40,295 nucleotides of DNA. It comes from Nitrospinota bacterium. GTDB lineage: Bacteria; Nitrospinota_A; UBA7883; JACRLM01. Shown one piece after another: positions 23,870 through 35,123 of the stretch (its first letter is position 1; every line of letters begins with the position of its first letter). A program made the position numbers and the translations under genes. The stretch covers positions 1 to 40,295 of the forward strand of contig JACRLM010000102.1 of assembly GCA_016235255.1 (NCBI GenBank), read 5' to 3'. A model generated the notes under the pieces. That model saw only the letters and a list, made by a program, of their open reading frames with translations, was not told the DNA's origin and searched no databases.

Positions 23870-25000
23870 CTATAGCATCTCCAGGATGAAAAGGGCCACG
23901 TCGTCGTCTAGCCCCTTGCCTGCGGCGAAATTCAGGCTCTTGTCCAGAAGGCCGCTGACCATTTCCTCCCCCTTGCTGTCAAAGGACTCCTCAATGGCCG
24001 CCTGCAGGCTTGTCACCCCGTACTGTTTCCCGTCGTTGTCGTGCACCTCAATAAGCCCGTCGGAATAGGCCACGATCCTGTCGCCATGCTCCAACGTTAT
24101 TTCCTCCTCGTCCATCTGTATGTCGTCGAACATCCCGACAATGTCCCCCGAGGCTTTCAGGGGAGTGACGGAGCGGTCCTTCTTGCGCAGCAGGAACGGA
24201 TGGGGATGCCCTCCCCGCACAAAGCGCAGCTTCCCGGAGTTGACGTCCAGCAATCCCAGAAACAGGGTGACAAAACGCTCCTCCGGGATCATCCTGACAA
24301 GGCTTAAGTTGAGCCGTTCGGCGATCTGCCTGGGAGTGGCGTCGCCAGCGACCTGCGAGGTGAGGATCGCCTTGACCATGGACACTATCAGCGCCGCCGA
24401 GGGGCCATGGCCCGACACGTCCGCTATCACCACACCGGCCTTGCCCCCGCCGTAATCTATTATGTCGTAATAATCGCCCCCCAGCGACTGGGCCGCCTGG
24501 TAGCGAGCGTCAAACCTTATCTTGTCCATGTATGGGACCACCGTGGGCAGCAGCGAGGCCTGGACGATCTGGGCCATTTTAAGCTCCTCGGTCATCAAAG
24601 CCTTGGCGTGGGCCACCTCGTCGTACAGGTCCTTCATGTGCAGCATGGAGTTGACGCGGGCCACAAGCTCGGTCTCATGGAACGGCTTGGTGACATATTC
24701 GTTGGCCCCCGCAGCAAGCCCTTCCACCACGTCGCTGACATCGTTTTTCTTGGCGGTGAGAAGGATTATCGGAATATGTTTGGTGTCCTCTCCGGCCCGC
24801 AGGCGGGAGGCCACCTCCAGCCCGCTCATCATCGGCATCATCACGTCCAGCAGCACCAGGTCCACTCCGCCGCCGTCGGCGATCTTGAGCGCGTCCATGC
24901 CGTTGTACGCCGGAAGCACCTTGTGCCCCAGCTTTTCAAGTATCAGCTTGAGAAGGAAAACGTTGTCCTCGATGTCGTCAACCACAAGAATATTGGCCAT
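23870..25000 (-). CDS. Response regulator with PP2C/SpoIIE-type phosphatase output
   Basis: A 376-residue two-domain protein. The receiver (1-120) has acidic residues D8/D9, phospho-acceptor D52 in 'VLLDVMMPMMSG', 'LLTAKK' and the switch lysine in 'YVTKPFHE'. A coiled linker (~120-155, 'AKALMTEELKMAQIVQASLL') leads to an RsbU/SpoIIE phosphatase domain. That domain has 'SLGGDYYDIIDY', 'GVVIADVSGHGPSAAL', 'FVRGGHPHPF', 'YSDGLIEV' and 'GLDDDVALFIL', with metal-binding aspartates intact. Such proteins dephosphorylate anti-anti-sigma (STAS) partners in partner-switching control. No STAS or RsbW gene is in the window. Confidence 0.93.
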   Translation of the reverse strand: MANILVVDDIEDNVFLLKLILEKLGHKVLPAYNGMDALKIADGGGVDLVLLDVMMPMMSGLEVASRLRAGEDTKHIPIILLTAKKNDVSDVVEGLAAGANEYVTKPFHETELVARVNSMLHMKDLYDEVAHAKALMTEELKMAQIVQASLLPTVVPYMDKIRFDARYQAAQSLGGDYYDIIDYGGGKAGVVIADVSGHGPSAALIVSMVKAILTSQVAGDATPRQIAERLNLSLVRMIPEERFVTLFLGLLDVNSGKLRFVRGGHPHPFLLRKKDRSVTPLKASGDIVGMFDDIQMDEEEITLEHGDRIVAYSDGLIEVHDNDGKQYGVTSLQAAIEESFDSKGEEMVSGLLDKSLNFAAGKGLDDDVALFILEML

Positions 25001-25079
25001 AACTTCCCCTTGGTTTAAGACCCAATCCCCCTCGGCGGGAGTTTCTGATTATATGTTCGTATCCACCCGCGTAAAATCA

Positions 25080-26090
25080 TTATTTTTTTGACCGGTTCCC
25101 GGCCAGCTGATACCGGCGCACGGCTTTGTTGTGATCGTCGAGGTTTTTGGAAAAATAATGTTCGCCATTGTTCATGGAGACAAAATACAGGTAGTCCGTG
25201 CGTTCCGGGCGCAAAGCCGCCTCCAGCGCCGCAAGACCAGGGCTTGCTATGGGCCCCGGAGGAAGGCCCCGGTATTTATAGGTGTTGTACGGCGAGTCGA
25301 AAGTCATGTCCTTCTTGCGTATGTCGCCTCCAAAGTCCGGCAGGGCGTATATCACCGTCGGGTCGGACTGGAGCGGCATTTTCATCGCCAGCCTGTTGTG
25401 GAACACTCCGGCGATTAGCTTTCTTTCCTTGCCCGCCCCTGTCTCCTTTTCCACGATGGACGCCATGGTGACGATTTCATGCAGCTTTTCCGGATCTCCC
25501 GCGATGTCCGCGGGAAGGGCTTCTTTGACCTTCGTGAAAAAGCGCCTGATCATCACCTGCGCCACGTCCGTGGCGGGGGTGTCCCTGGAAAAGCCGTATG
25601 TGTCGGGAAAAAGATAGCCCTCCGCGGTGTGGGAGGGGATGTTGAATTTTTTCAGCGTCTCCATGTCCGCGCAGGCCTTGCGGAACTGCGCCGCCGTGGT
25701 GATTTCCATCTTTTCCAGGCTCTCGCCGATCTGCCGGATGGAAAGCCCCTCGGGAACGGTCACCTGCCGCAGATAGCATTTGCCTTCCAGCAGTGTTCTG
25801 ACCACGTCGCGTATCGAACCATCCCGCCTGAAAAGGTATTCGCCCGCCCGCAGGCGTGATCCGGCGCGGGAAAGCCTGGCCTCAACGTCGAACAGAAAAG
25901 CGTTTGATATCACCCCGGCCTGTTTGAGCCTGTCGGTGACGGTCTTTAAACTGTCCCCCTTTTTTATTTCCACCACAACCTCGCCCGCGCCGGCCTGTGG
26001 GGCAGTCACCGCGCCGTTGTAGAAAAAGGCGGCCATAAAGACTAATAACCCCGCCGTGAAAGCGGCCTGGACTGTTTTTGCGCCCATCAT
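25080..26090 (-). CDS. mltG: Endolytic murein transglycosylase MltG
   Basis: A 336-residue YceG/MltG-family enzyme anchored by an N-terminal helix (residues ~5-26, 'VQAAFTAGLLVFMAAFF'). LysM-like segments follow ('IKKGDSLKTVTDRLKQAGVI'), then the catalytic domain with 'VTMASIVEKETG' (catalytic glutamate), 'AGVFHNRLAMKMPLQSDPTV' and 'SPYNTYKYRGLPPGPIASPG'. It cleaves nascent glycan strands in the periplasm and may set chain length. It lies 3 nt after ruvX, a frequent neighbour. Confidence 0.95.
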   Translation of the reverse strand: MMGAKTVQAAFTAGLLVFMAAFFYNGAVTAPQAGAGEVVVEIKKGDSLKTVTDRLKQAGVISNAFLFDVEARLSRAGSRLRAGEYLFRRDGSIRDVVRTLLEGKCYLRQVTVPEGLSIRQIGESLEKMEITTAAQFRKACADMETLKKFNIPSHTAEGYLFPDTYGFSRDTPATDVAQVMIRRFFTKVKEALPADIAGDPEKLHEIVTMASIVEKETGAGKERKLIAGVFHNRLAMKMPLQSDPTVIYALPDFGGDIRKKDMTFDSPYNTYKYRGLPPGPIASPGLAALEAALRPERTDYLYFVSMNNGEHYFSKNLDDHNKAVRRYQLAGNRSKK

Positions 26091-26093
26091 CTT

Positions 26094-26519
26094 TCAGCCG
26101 CGCTTTGACGCCTGCGCCGCCAGCCAGCCGGAGAGTATGAGCTGGGCGGCCATCTGGTCCACCACGTTCTTCCTTTTCTTTCTGGAAACGTCCGCCGAAA
26201 TAAGCGTTTTTTCCGCCTGCATGGTGGTCAGCCTCTCGTCCCAAAGGCTCACTTGCGCGGGCACGTCCTTCTTGAGTTTTTCGGCGAAGCGTTCGCTTTT
26301 AAGCGCCCGTTCGCCCCGGGTCCCGTCCATGTTTATCGGGTGGCCGACGATAATATGCTCAACCTGGTATTCTTCCATCAACCTTCGAACATTCTTAAGG
26401 TCGTCCTTGTATCCGGCCCTCTCCCATACTCCGGCGGGCTGGGCGGTGATTTTAAGTTCGTCGCTGATCGCCGCTCCGGTGCGAACGTCCCCCAGATCCA
26501 AGGCCAGTATGCGCGCCAT
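26094..26519 (-). CDS. ruvX: Putative Holliday junction resolvase RuvX (YqgF)
   Basis: About 141 residues with an RNase H-like fold. 'RILALDLGDVRTGAAISDE' carries the first catalytic aspartate, 'IIVGHPINMDGTRGE' and 'LWDERLTTMQAEKTL' are the other blocks, and 'KNVVDQMAAQLIL' holds the last aspartate. Members are linked to 16S rRNA 5'-end maturation and possibly junction resolution. I chose the ATG at 26519 (MARILALDLG) with AAGA 9 nt upstream; an ATG at 26528 is also possible. Longer forms run into the divergent promoter region and are unlikely. Confidence 0.92.
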   Translation of the reverse strand: MARILALDLGDVRTGAAISDELKITAQPAGVWERAGYKDDLKNVRRLMEEYQVEHIIVGHPINMDGTRGERALKSERFAEKLKKDVPAQVSLWDERLTTMQAEKTLISADVSRKKRKNVVDQMAAQLILSGWLAAQASKRG

Positions 26520-26597
26520 ATCCGTCATTCTTAAAAAGGAAACATTATGCCACGAGCGGCCATTATGAAGCGTCTCCTTTTTCCCCACGGGGCATGA

Positions 26598-26626
26598 TTG
26601 ACATGTAACATGCGTGCCAGTAGAAT
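26598..26626 (+). promoter_or_regulatory. Near-consensus sigma-70 promoter for the FIST-kinase operon
   Basis: A perfect -35 TTGACA (26598-26603), a 17-nt spacer and -10 TAGAAT (26621-26626, five of six matches). Transcription would start near 26633. This makes a TTG start at 26636 implausible and supports the ATG at 26669 for the FIST gene. Confidence 0.78.
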
Positions 26627-26668
26627 GAAGCCCGGTTGGGTCAATCTTCACATTCATTTAAAATTCAT

Positions 26669-27805
26669 ATGGAATCCAAAGGGATCACCGCAAAAAGCGT
26701 AGAAGAACTGCGCCTTGGGTTGGACTCGGCCATTTCGGCCGGATTTTCGCCGACGCTCGTCATAGCGTTCGCGTCCACATCGCATGATATCGGCCAGATA
26801 TCCGAAGTGTGCGATCAAAAGGGGGTGGACCTGTTCTGCTGCTCCACCGCAGGCGAGATCTGCGGGGACAACGGCGCCGCCGGGATATTCGAAGAGTCCA
26901 TATCGCTCCTCCTGTTGAACGTGGACAAGGGGCTGTACCGCATCTCGATGTTTGGCGTGGAAAATGGGAAATACACTGAAGCGGCGGCGGCCGGAGCCCA
27001 GTGGGCCGCGTCCTGCTTCGCAAAACCCGCGTTGATTGCGGCGCAGGGAGGCTTTGGCGGCAACGGGGACGACATTGTGAAGGGGATTTTCTCGCGGTTG
27101 GACAGGAGCGCCCCTGTGTTCGGCGGCCTTGCGGGGGACGACCTGAAAATGAGCCGCACCCAGGTGGGAACAAACGGGAAAGTGTCGGATTCGGGCCTGC
27201 TGTTCCTTGTTTTCGACAATGAGAAGATAGAAGTGAGCGGAGTGGCCTCCAGCGGATGGCTGGAGGTGGGGGTGTTCAAGACCGTCACATCCTCCTCCGG
27301 CAACGTGATCCACACAATAGACGGCGAGCCGGCCTTGGAAGTTTACAGGGATTATCTGGGGGACGAGGTTGTGGAGGGCGCCATCGTGGGGGTGACGTGG
27401 CCCATTTACGTGTGGCGGGAAGACGGCGGGAAGGTTTTGCGGGAAAGCATGTACTTTGACCACGAGAACGGGTCAATATCCTACAGCGGCAACATCCCGC
27501 AAGGATCGAAGATCAAGTTCGCCGCCAATCCCGGGGACGGGGCCATCAAAAGCGCGCTGGCGGACATTGCCGAGTTCAAGCAGGAGCAACCTGACACGGA
27601 GGCGATCATACTGTTTTCCTGCAAGGCGCGGCATGTGGCCCTGGGGCCGATGATCCGGGACGAGGTGGTGCGCATTTACCAGCTTTGGAACGCACCCATG
27701 GCCGGTTTCTTCACTTATGGAGAGATCGGGGCCAAGTCCGGGTCCGGCTGCGATTTCCACAACCTTACCTGTGTGGTGGTATCCCTTAAAGAAAAGGCGC
27801 GATGA
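26669..27805 (+). CDS. FIST-domain sensory protein
   Basis: A 378-residue protein with FIST_N (~20-215) and FIST_C (~220-360) domains. These are predicted to bind small ligands, perhaps amino acids, and commonly accompany signalling proteins. Visible blocks are 'TLVIAFASTSHDIGQI', 'LFCCSTAGEIC', 'ALIAAQGGFGGNGDDIVKGI' and 'APVFGGLAGDDLKMSRTQV' with, near the end, 'APMAGFFTYGEIGAKSGSG'. No signal peptide is present, so it is probably cytoplasmic. Its stop overlaps the start of the histidine kinase by 4 nt, so it probably acts as the kinase's input partner. The ribosome binding site at the chosen ATG is weak. Confidence 0.9.
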   Translation: MESKGITAKSVEELRLGLDSAISAGFSPTLVIAFASTSHDIGQISEVCDQKGVDLFCCSTAGEICGDNGAAGIFEESISLLLLNVDKGLYRISMFGVENGKYTEAAAAGAQWAASCFAKPALIAAQGGFGGNGDDIVKGIFSRLDRSAPVFGGLAGDDLKMSRTQVGTNGKVSDSGLLFLVFDNEKIEVSGVASSGWLEVGVFKTVTSSSGNVIHTIDGEPALEVYRDYLGDEVVEGAIVGVTWPIYVWREDGGKVLRESMYFDHENGSISYSGNIPQGSKIKFAANPGDGAIKSALADIAEFKQEQPDTEAIILFSCKARHVALGPMIRDEVVRIYQLWNAPMAGFFTYGEIGAKSGSGCDFHNLTCVVVSLKEKAR

Positions 27806-29502
27806 GCGGCGATGAATTCGGCCGCTTAAGGGAAGAGATACTTTTCCTTTACGGCCCGGACGGCTCCGCAAGGCTTCTTGCCATCGTGGAAGCCCTGGAA
27901 AAAGAGGACGCGCGGACCAGGCGCCAGATGGACTGGAACCTGCGGGACAAGCGGGTACTCACAAGGCTTCTCACCAAAATATCCGACGACCTTACAAACC
28001 AGCTTGCCAAGACCGAGACCCTGTTGAGCGTAATCAGGGAAAGCGAACACAAGCATAGAAGCATCGTCAATACCACGGTGGAAGGTTATCTTTTCTTTGG
28101 CGGCGGGTGGGAAATATTAGAGGTCAATGACACACTCTGTTCGATGGCCGGCTATTCCAGGGAAGAAATCACCGGAAAATTACCTTATGACCTGATAGCC
28201 CCGGCAAGCGTTGAATATTTCAAGGACCAGATCGAGGCCATACAGGCCGTGTCCAGCCTGAAGTTTGAGGCCACGCTAGTGGCGCGGGACGGCAGGCCCA
28301 TACCGGCCATATTCAGCATGAATCTTGCGCGAGGATCGGAAGGAGAGGTGGAAGGAGCCTTTGCGTTCGTGACCGACATTTCCCACCTCAAGCAGACCGA
28401 ACAGGCGCTCAAAAAAGCCAAGGAAAAGGCGGAAGAAGCGACAAAGACCAAGGACCGGTTCGTGTCGCTGGTCTCCCATGACCTGCGCTCGCCGCTTGCC
28501 GGCATAATCGGCATGTGCAACCTGCTGACGGACGGCCAATGCCAGTTGGCCGACTCGCAGAAACACGAGCTTTTGTCCCGGGTCGGCGGGGTGGCCCGAG
28601 GGCTTGTGAACATGATAGACCAACTGCTGGACATCGGCAGGCTCAAGTCCGGGGGCATCAAGCTTGTTAAAAAGCCGCTCAATCCTCGAACGCTGGCCGC
28701 GGAGTGTATTGAATCGAATTCCTTCACCGCCCATAGCAAGGGCGTGACGCTTAAAAACGATCTGCCGGAGAACATGGAAGTCACCGCCGACAAGGCGCTT
28801 TTGGGGGAAGTGCTGCAAAACCTGGTTTCAAACGCCGTCAAGTTCTGCAATAAAGGTGACGGTGTTCGTGTTTACGCGCCGGAAGGGACGGAAAACGTGA
28901 TCGCCGTGGGTGACACCGGGGCCGGAATCCCTGAAAAATTATTGCCGGACCTGTTCCGGCATGAGGTGAAGACCTCTTTGACCGGCACCGCCGGAGAGAA
29001 AGGGACCGGCCTGGGCCTCCCTTTCTGCCACGACATCGTCACGGCGCACGGCGGGGAGATATGGGCCGAATCGAAGGCAGGCGAAGGATCTGTGTTCTTC
29101 GTGAAACTGCCCAGGAGCAGGGCCATGGTGCTGATAGCCGACGACCAGGAGATCCAGCGCTTCACTATCAGAAAGCTTATAGAGAAATTCTCGGACGCTC
29201 GGATTGTGGAGGCCGTAAACGGCAAGGATGCGCTGGACGCGGCCAAGGCCGAGGTCCCGGCGCTGATCATCACAGACATGAGCATGCCGGTGATGGGGGG
29301 GATCGAACTGCTGGCCAGTTTGAAATCGGACCCGGACATGGAGCATGTTCCCGTCATCATAATGACTGCGGGCAATTCCAGCCCTCACGGGGAAGAATTG
29401 ATGGACGTGCGTACCAGGGTGCTTAAAATGGGGGCAAGCGATTTTATTTCAATACCGGTGATCGCCGAGGAGTTCATCCCGAGGGTGAAAAGGTATATCT
29501 GA
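27802..29502 (+). CDS. Hybrid sensor histidine kinase (PAS-HisKA-HATPase-receiver)
   Basis: A 566-residue soluble kinase. An N-terminal helical segment (1-80) is followed by a PAS domain (~82-195) and HisKA with phospho-acceptor H226 ('FVSLVSHDLRSPLAG'). The HATPase has N-box N344 ('LQNLVSNAVKF'), G1 'DTGAGIP' at 371 and G2 'GEKGTGLGLPF'. The C-terminal receiver (~442-566) has 'VLIADDQE' and D492 ('LIITDMSMPVMGG'). The receiver's conserved switch lysine appears replaced by isoleucine ('DFISIPV' where 'DFxTKPx' is usual), which may alter its output or make it a phosphate sink. There is no membrane segment. It is translationally coupled to the FIST protein. Confidence 0.94.
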   Translation: MSGDEFGRLREEILFLYGPDGSARLLAIVEALEKEDARTRRQMDWNLRDKRVLTRLLTKISDDLTNQLAKTETLLSVIRESEHKHRSIVNTTVEGYLFFGGGWEILEVNDTLCSMAGYSREEITGKLPYDLIAPASVEYFKDQIEAIQAVSSLKFEATLVARDGRPIPAIFSMNLARGSEGEVEGAFAFVTDISHLKQTEQALKKAKEKAEEATKTKDRFVSLVSHDLRSPLAGIIGMCNLLTDGQCQLADSQKHELLSRVGGVARGLVNMIDQLLDIGRLKSGGIKLVKKPLNPRTLAAECIESNSFTAHSKGVTLKNDLPENMEVTADKALLGEVLQNLVSNAVKFCNKGDGVRVYAPEGTENVIAVGDTGAGIPEKLLPDLFRHEVKTSLTGTAGEKGTGLGLPFCHDIVTAHGGEIWAESKAGEGSVFFVKLPRSRAMVLIADDQEIQRFTIRKLIEKFSDARIVEAVNGKDALDAAKAEVPALIITDMSMPVMGGIELLASLKSDPDMEHVPVIIMTAGNSSPHGEELMDVRTRVLKMGASDFISIPVIAEEFIPRVKRYI

Positions 29503-29517
29503 CCGGCGCGGCGGCTT

Positions 29518-32411
<2,894 letters not shown>

Positions 32412-32420
32412 TGGACAACA

Positions 32421-33224
32421 TCACTCCAAAGAACCGGCAAAATCGAGTATGGCGCGGGCCGTTTCATCGGTCCTGGTCAGATGTGGGGCATGGCCGGCGC
32501 CTTCCAGCCTGATTTCAGTTATGTTGTCAAACACGGATCGCCACCGCAACTGACCGCCGCCGGGCGTGATTTTATCAGCCGAGCCGTAAATTATCAACAC
32601 AGGCGGGTGACCGGGGGGACGGGGGGACGATGTGAAGTCAGTACCGGCCAGGTCCTTTAATGTTTCAAGCAACGCATCCTTGTCCGGCGGAAAATCCGGG
32701 CCTGTCAAAAGGTCTTCAATTTCCTCCTTTCGCGCAGGATCAATTATTTCGCCGGACTCGAAAAACCGGCCGATAAAATCCCGCAGCCCGGCGGCTGGGT
32801 CGCTTTTGATCATCCGTTCCATCTTTTTCACGGCGGCGGGATGCTGGCCTATACCAAGGTTTCTTTCATGGACCACAAAGGCGGGTGTGGCCGAAAGCAG
32901 GATGAGGGACCGCGGCTTTGGTTCAATTGCGTCCAGGACGTATTTCGCGGCCACAGTCCCTCCCATCGACCAACCGAGCAAATGAAAGTCCTTTGCGCCG
33001 GATTCGCGCATTGTGTCCGAGGTCATTTTGACGAAACGTTCCAAAGTGTACGGCCCACGTAAATATTTTGCGGAGCCGTGGCCTGGGAAATCGGCCGTGA
33101 TCACGCGCAGCCGGTCTTTTATAATACCGGCCAGCGGCGAGAATGCGCGCCCGGTCTGTCCCCAGCCGTGGAGCATTAAAAGCGCCGGGCCCGAGCCTGA
33201 CTGTGAAACAGGAAAAACGTCCAA
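32421..33224 (-). CDS. bioH: Pimeloyl-ACP methyl ester carboxylesterase BioH (alpha/beta hydrolase)
   Basis: A 267-residue alpha/beta hydrolase with oxyanion motif 'LLMLHGWGQTGRAFSPL', nucleophile serine in 'LLGWSMGGTVAAKYVLDA', acid in 'IIYGSADKITPGGG' and histidine in 'GAGHAPHLTRTDE'. 'GWSMGG' and 'LHGWG' are typical of BioH. It removes the methyl ester from pimeloyl-ACP, ending the BioC detour. The only suitable start is TTG at 33224, with a weak site upstream. First gene of the leftward bioH-bioC-bioDA operon. Confidence 0.87.
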   Translation of the reverse strand: MDVFPVSQSGSGPALLMLHGWGQTGRAFSPLAGIIKDRLRVITADFPGHGSAKYLRGPYTLERFVKMTSDTMRESGAKDFHLLGWSMGGTVAAKYVLDAIEPKPRSLILLSATPAFVVHERNLGIGQHPAAVKKMERMIKSDPAAGLRDFIGRFFESGEIIDPARKEEIEDLLTGPDFPPDKDALLETLKDLAGTDFTSSPRPPGHPPVLIIYGSADKITPGGGQLRWRSVFDNITEIRLEGAGHAPHLTRTDETARAILDFAGSLE

Positions 33225-33289
33225 TTTTATAAATCCGGTTAAAGAAAATACGGGTTACAATCGAAAACAATATTAAGGCCGATTGGATT

Positions 33290-34420
33290 ATGAAGGTAGA
33301 TTTTTTCCGCCACAACATCACCACGCAGGACAGGAAAGCCCTGGACAGGACCCTGCGGGGGCTTTTCATCTCCACAGGTTCGGAGGTGAGATTGTTCGAG
33401 GAAAAGTTCGCGGAATACCTTCATCTCCCCCATTGCGTGGGGGTCACCAGCGCCACCGCCGCGCTGCACCTTGCGCTGGAGGCGCTCGGCGTGGGAAAGG
33501 GGGACGAAGTGATCACCACCCCCATGTCCTTTATCGCCACGGCAAACGCCATTATGCACGCGGGGGCAAAGCCCGTTTTTGTGGATGTGGAGGCGGACAC
33601 GGGGAACATGGCCGCCGCCAATATCGAAAAGGCCATCACAAAAAAGACCAGGGCCATCCTTCCCGTCCACCTTTACGGCCAGATGTGCGACATGAAGGCG
33701 ATCAGCCGCATCGCCCGCGCCCGCAAGCTTGTTGTGGTGGAGGACGCTGCCCACGCCGTGGAGGCCAGGCGCGACGGGGCCGCCCCGGGCCAACTGGGGG
33801 ACGCGGCGGCATTTTCGTTCTACGCCACGAAAAACATCACAAGCGGCGAGGGGGGCGCGGTGACCGTGAAGACCCAAAAGCTTCGGGACATCCTTCGCAA
33901 GACCCGCACCCACGGCATGAGCCGCGACGCGGCGGAACGCTACGGCAGGAAATTCGCCCATTACGACATGGACATCTATGGATGGAAATACAACATGTCC
34001 AACATCCAGGCGGCGCTGCTTTTAAACCAGATGGACAGGATCGAGGCCAACCTGGAAAAACGCCAGCGTGTATGGGCGCTTTATTTGAAAGAGCTTGCTG
34101 GGTGGGATGGACTGGGATTCCCGGCGATCCGGGATGGCGCCCGCTCGGCGATGCATCTATTTACCGTGTGGGTCCCGCCGCAAAATCGGGACACTGTTCT
34201 GCGCCGGATGGAGGACAACGGGATCGGCGTTTCCGCCCACTTCCTGCCGATCCACCTTATGCGCTTTTACCGCGAGACTTTTGGATTCAAACAAGGGATG
34301 TTTCCCAACGCCGAGGCCATCGGCGCCAAAGTTGTCACCCTTCCGTTCTATCCGGGGCTGAAACCGGCACAGGTCCGGTATGTGGCCGCCACGCTGAAGA
34401 ATATACTGGCCACCCTTTGA
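33290..34420 (+). CDS. DegT/DnrJ/EryC1/StrS-family aminotransferase
   Basis: A 376-residue PLP enzyme of the sugar aminotransferase family. Residues include 'GVTSATAALHLALEALGVGK', 'TTPMSFIATANAIMHAGAKP', 'VVVEDAAHAVEA' and Schiff-base lysine K181 in 'SFYATKNITSGEGG', then 'YGWKYNMSNIQAALLLNQMD'. Such enzymes aminate nucleotide-linked keto sugars for surface polysaccharides or glycans. No sugar-biosynthesis partners are adjacent, so the substrate is unknown. It is divergent from bioH with 65 nt between. Confidence 0.92.
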   Translation: MKVDFFRHNITTQDRKALDRTLRGLFISTGSEVRLFEEKFAEYLHLPHCVGVTSATAALHLALEALGVGKGDEVITTPMSFIATANAIMHAGAKPVFVDVEADTGNMAAANIEKAITKKTRAILPVHLYGQMCDMKAISRIARARKLVVVEDAAHAVEARRDGAAPGQLGDAAAFSFYATKNITSGEGGAVTVKTQKLRDILRKTRTHGMSRDAAERYGRKFAHYDMDIYGWKYNMSNIQAALLLNQMDRIEANLEKRQRVWALYLKELAGWDGLGFPAIRDGARSAMHLFTVWVPPQNRDTVLRRMEDNGIGVSAHFLPIHLMRFYRETFGFKQGMFPNAEAIGAKVVTLPFYPGLKPAQVRYVAATLKNILATL

Positions 34421-34516
34421 TTGTCCCGCCCGGGCTTACAAAAAACCTCTAAAGTAAAAAGCCCCGCCTCGCCGATAAGCAATCATGTTTAACGGATAAA
34501 TTAAGGATTTTCAGCC

Positions 34517-34693
34517 ATGGGAACCGGATCATTCGGCGCCGGAGGGATCGGCGGACACTCCAATGTCATGCAAGTCAAATCGCTGAGGGGGTTTGCCAAC
34601 GCAGCCATGAAGGCAAGCGAGGCTTTCGCGTCCAGCGCAAGGAGAATCAGCTCAGGCGCGTCTGGCAGCTCCCGGATAAGCGTGATGGCCTAG
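34517..34693 (+). CDS. Small protein, 58 residues, unrecognised
   Basis: A short reading frame with a strong AAGGA site 9 nt before its ATG. The product begins MGTGSFGAGGIGGHSNVMQV (glycine-rich), has a helical middle 'GFANAAMKASEAFASSARRI' and a serine/glycine-rich end 'SGASGSSRISVMA'. There is no membrane segment. A hairpin with a T-run follows the stop. I recognise no family; the glycine-rich lead and amphipathic helix could suit a secreted or peptide-type product, but that is speculation. Confidence rests on ribosome site and layout. Confidence 0.5.
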   Translation: MGTGSFGAGGIGGHSNVMQVKSLRGFANAAMKASEAFASSARRISSGASGSSRISVMA

Positions 34694-34716
34694 CCTTTCA
34701 TCGTGATTTCACTGTT

Positions 34717-34751
34717 GGGCGGTGAAAGTAAAACCGTCCGCCTCGGTTTTT
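34717..34751 (+). terminator. Possible terminator after the 58-residue ORF
   Basis: GGGCGGT (34717-34723) pairs with ACCGTCC (34733-34739) with one G-U pair around a 9-nt loop, and TTTTT follows at 34747-34751. An alternative stem TTTCAC/GTGAAA (34707-34727) overlaps it. The T-run is 7 nt from the stem, so strength is uncertain. Confidence 0.4.
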
Positions 34752-34803
34752 AGGGGGCAGGGGGAATCAAGACGGACGGCGAGGAGGAACAACCTGATCC
34801 GAG

Positions 34804-34938
34804 TCAGTGGACAAAGCCCTGCATGTACATAGTGATGACCGCCAGGGCCGCCATCACTAAAATCATTTCTTTGACTTCTGGCATTTGAAAATCCACCAAC
34901 TCAAATCCTGCAAATAATAAAAGCATAAGCCGTGCCAT
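34804..34938 (-). CDS. Putative small membrane protein (44 or 26 residues)
   Basis: From the ATG at 34938 the product is MARLMLLLFAGFELVDFQMP followed by 'EVKEMILVMAALAVITMYMQ' and 'GFVH': two hydrophobic stretches around an acidic turn. An internal ATG at 34884 has a much better ribosome site (GGTGGA, 7 nt upstream) and would give a 26-residue single-helix protein. Hydrophobicity and the site support a gene, but its length leaves real doubt. The rest of the gap up to 35123 shows only a direct repeat TTTCAGGACA at 35007 and 35031. Confidence 0.35.
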   Translation of the reverse strand: MARLMLLLFAGFELVDFQMPEVKEMILVMAALAVITMYMQGFVH

Positions 34939-35123
34939 TTTTTAGCTCGTTGAAATACATGGATTAGCCGCAATCAGCCATATCGCTTATAAAGAAAACC
35001 ATCCCGTTTCAGGACACTCGCGCCGTACGATTTCAGGACATATGAACGCTCCCCTCTTGCCCTATCCCGCATGTTCTAAGAGAATGGTCAATGTGGTCTG
35101 GATGAACAATGTTGCGGAGGAGC

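Noticed and set aside
33283..34452. A 389-codon forward frame overlapping the DegT aminotransferase
   Set aside because: It is the shifted-frame shadow of a gene with a full set of aminotransferase motifs; its composition is Arg/Gly/His-rich.
34421..34516. Segment before the 58-residue ORF considered as a riboswitch
   Set aside because: I compared it by eye with c-di-GMP-type conserved blocks and found no match; only AT-rich leader and a ribosome site are visible.
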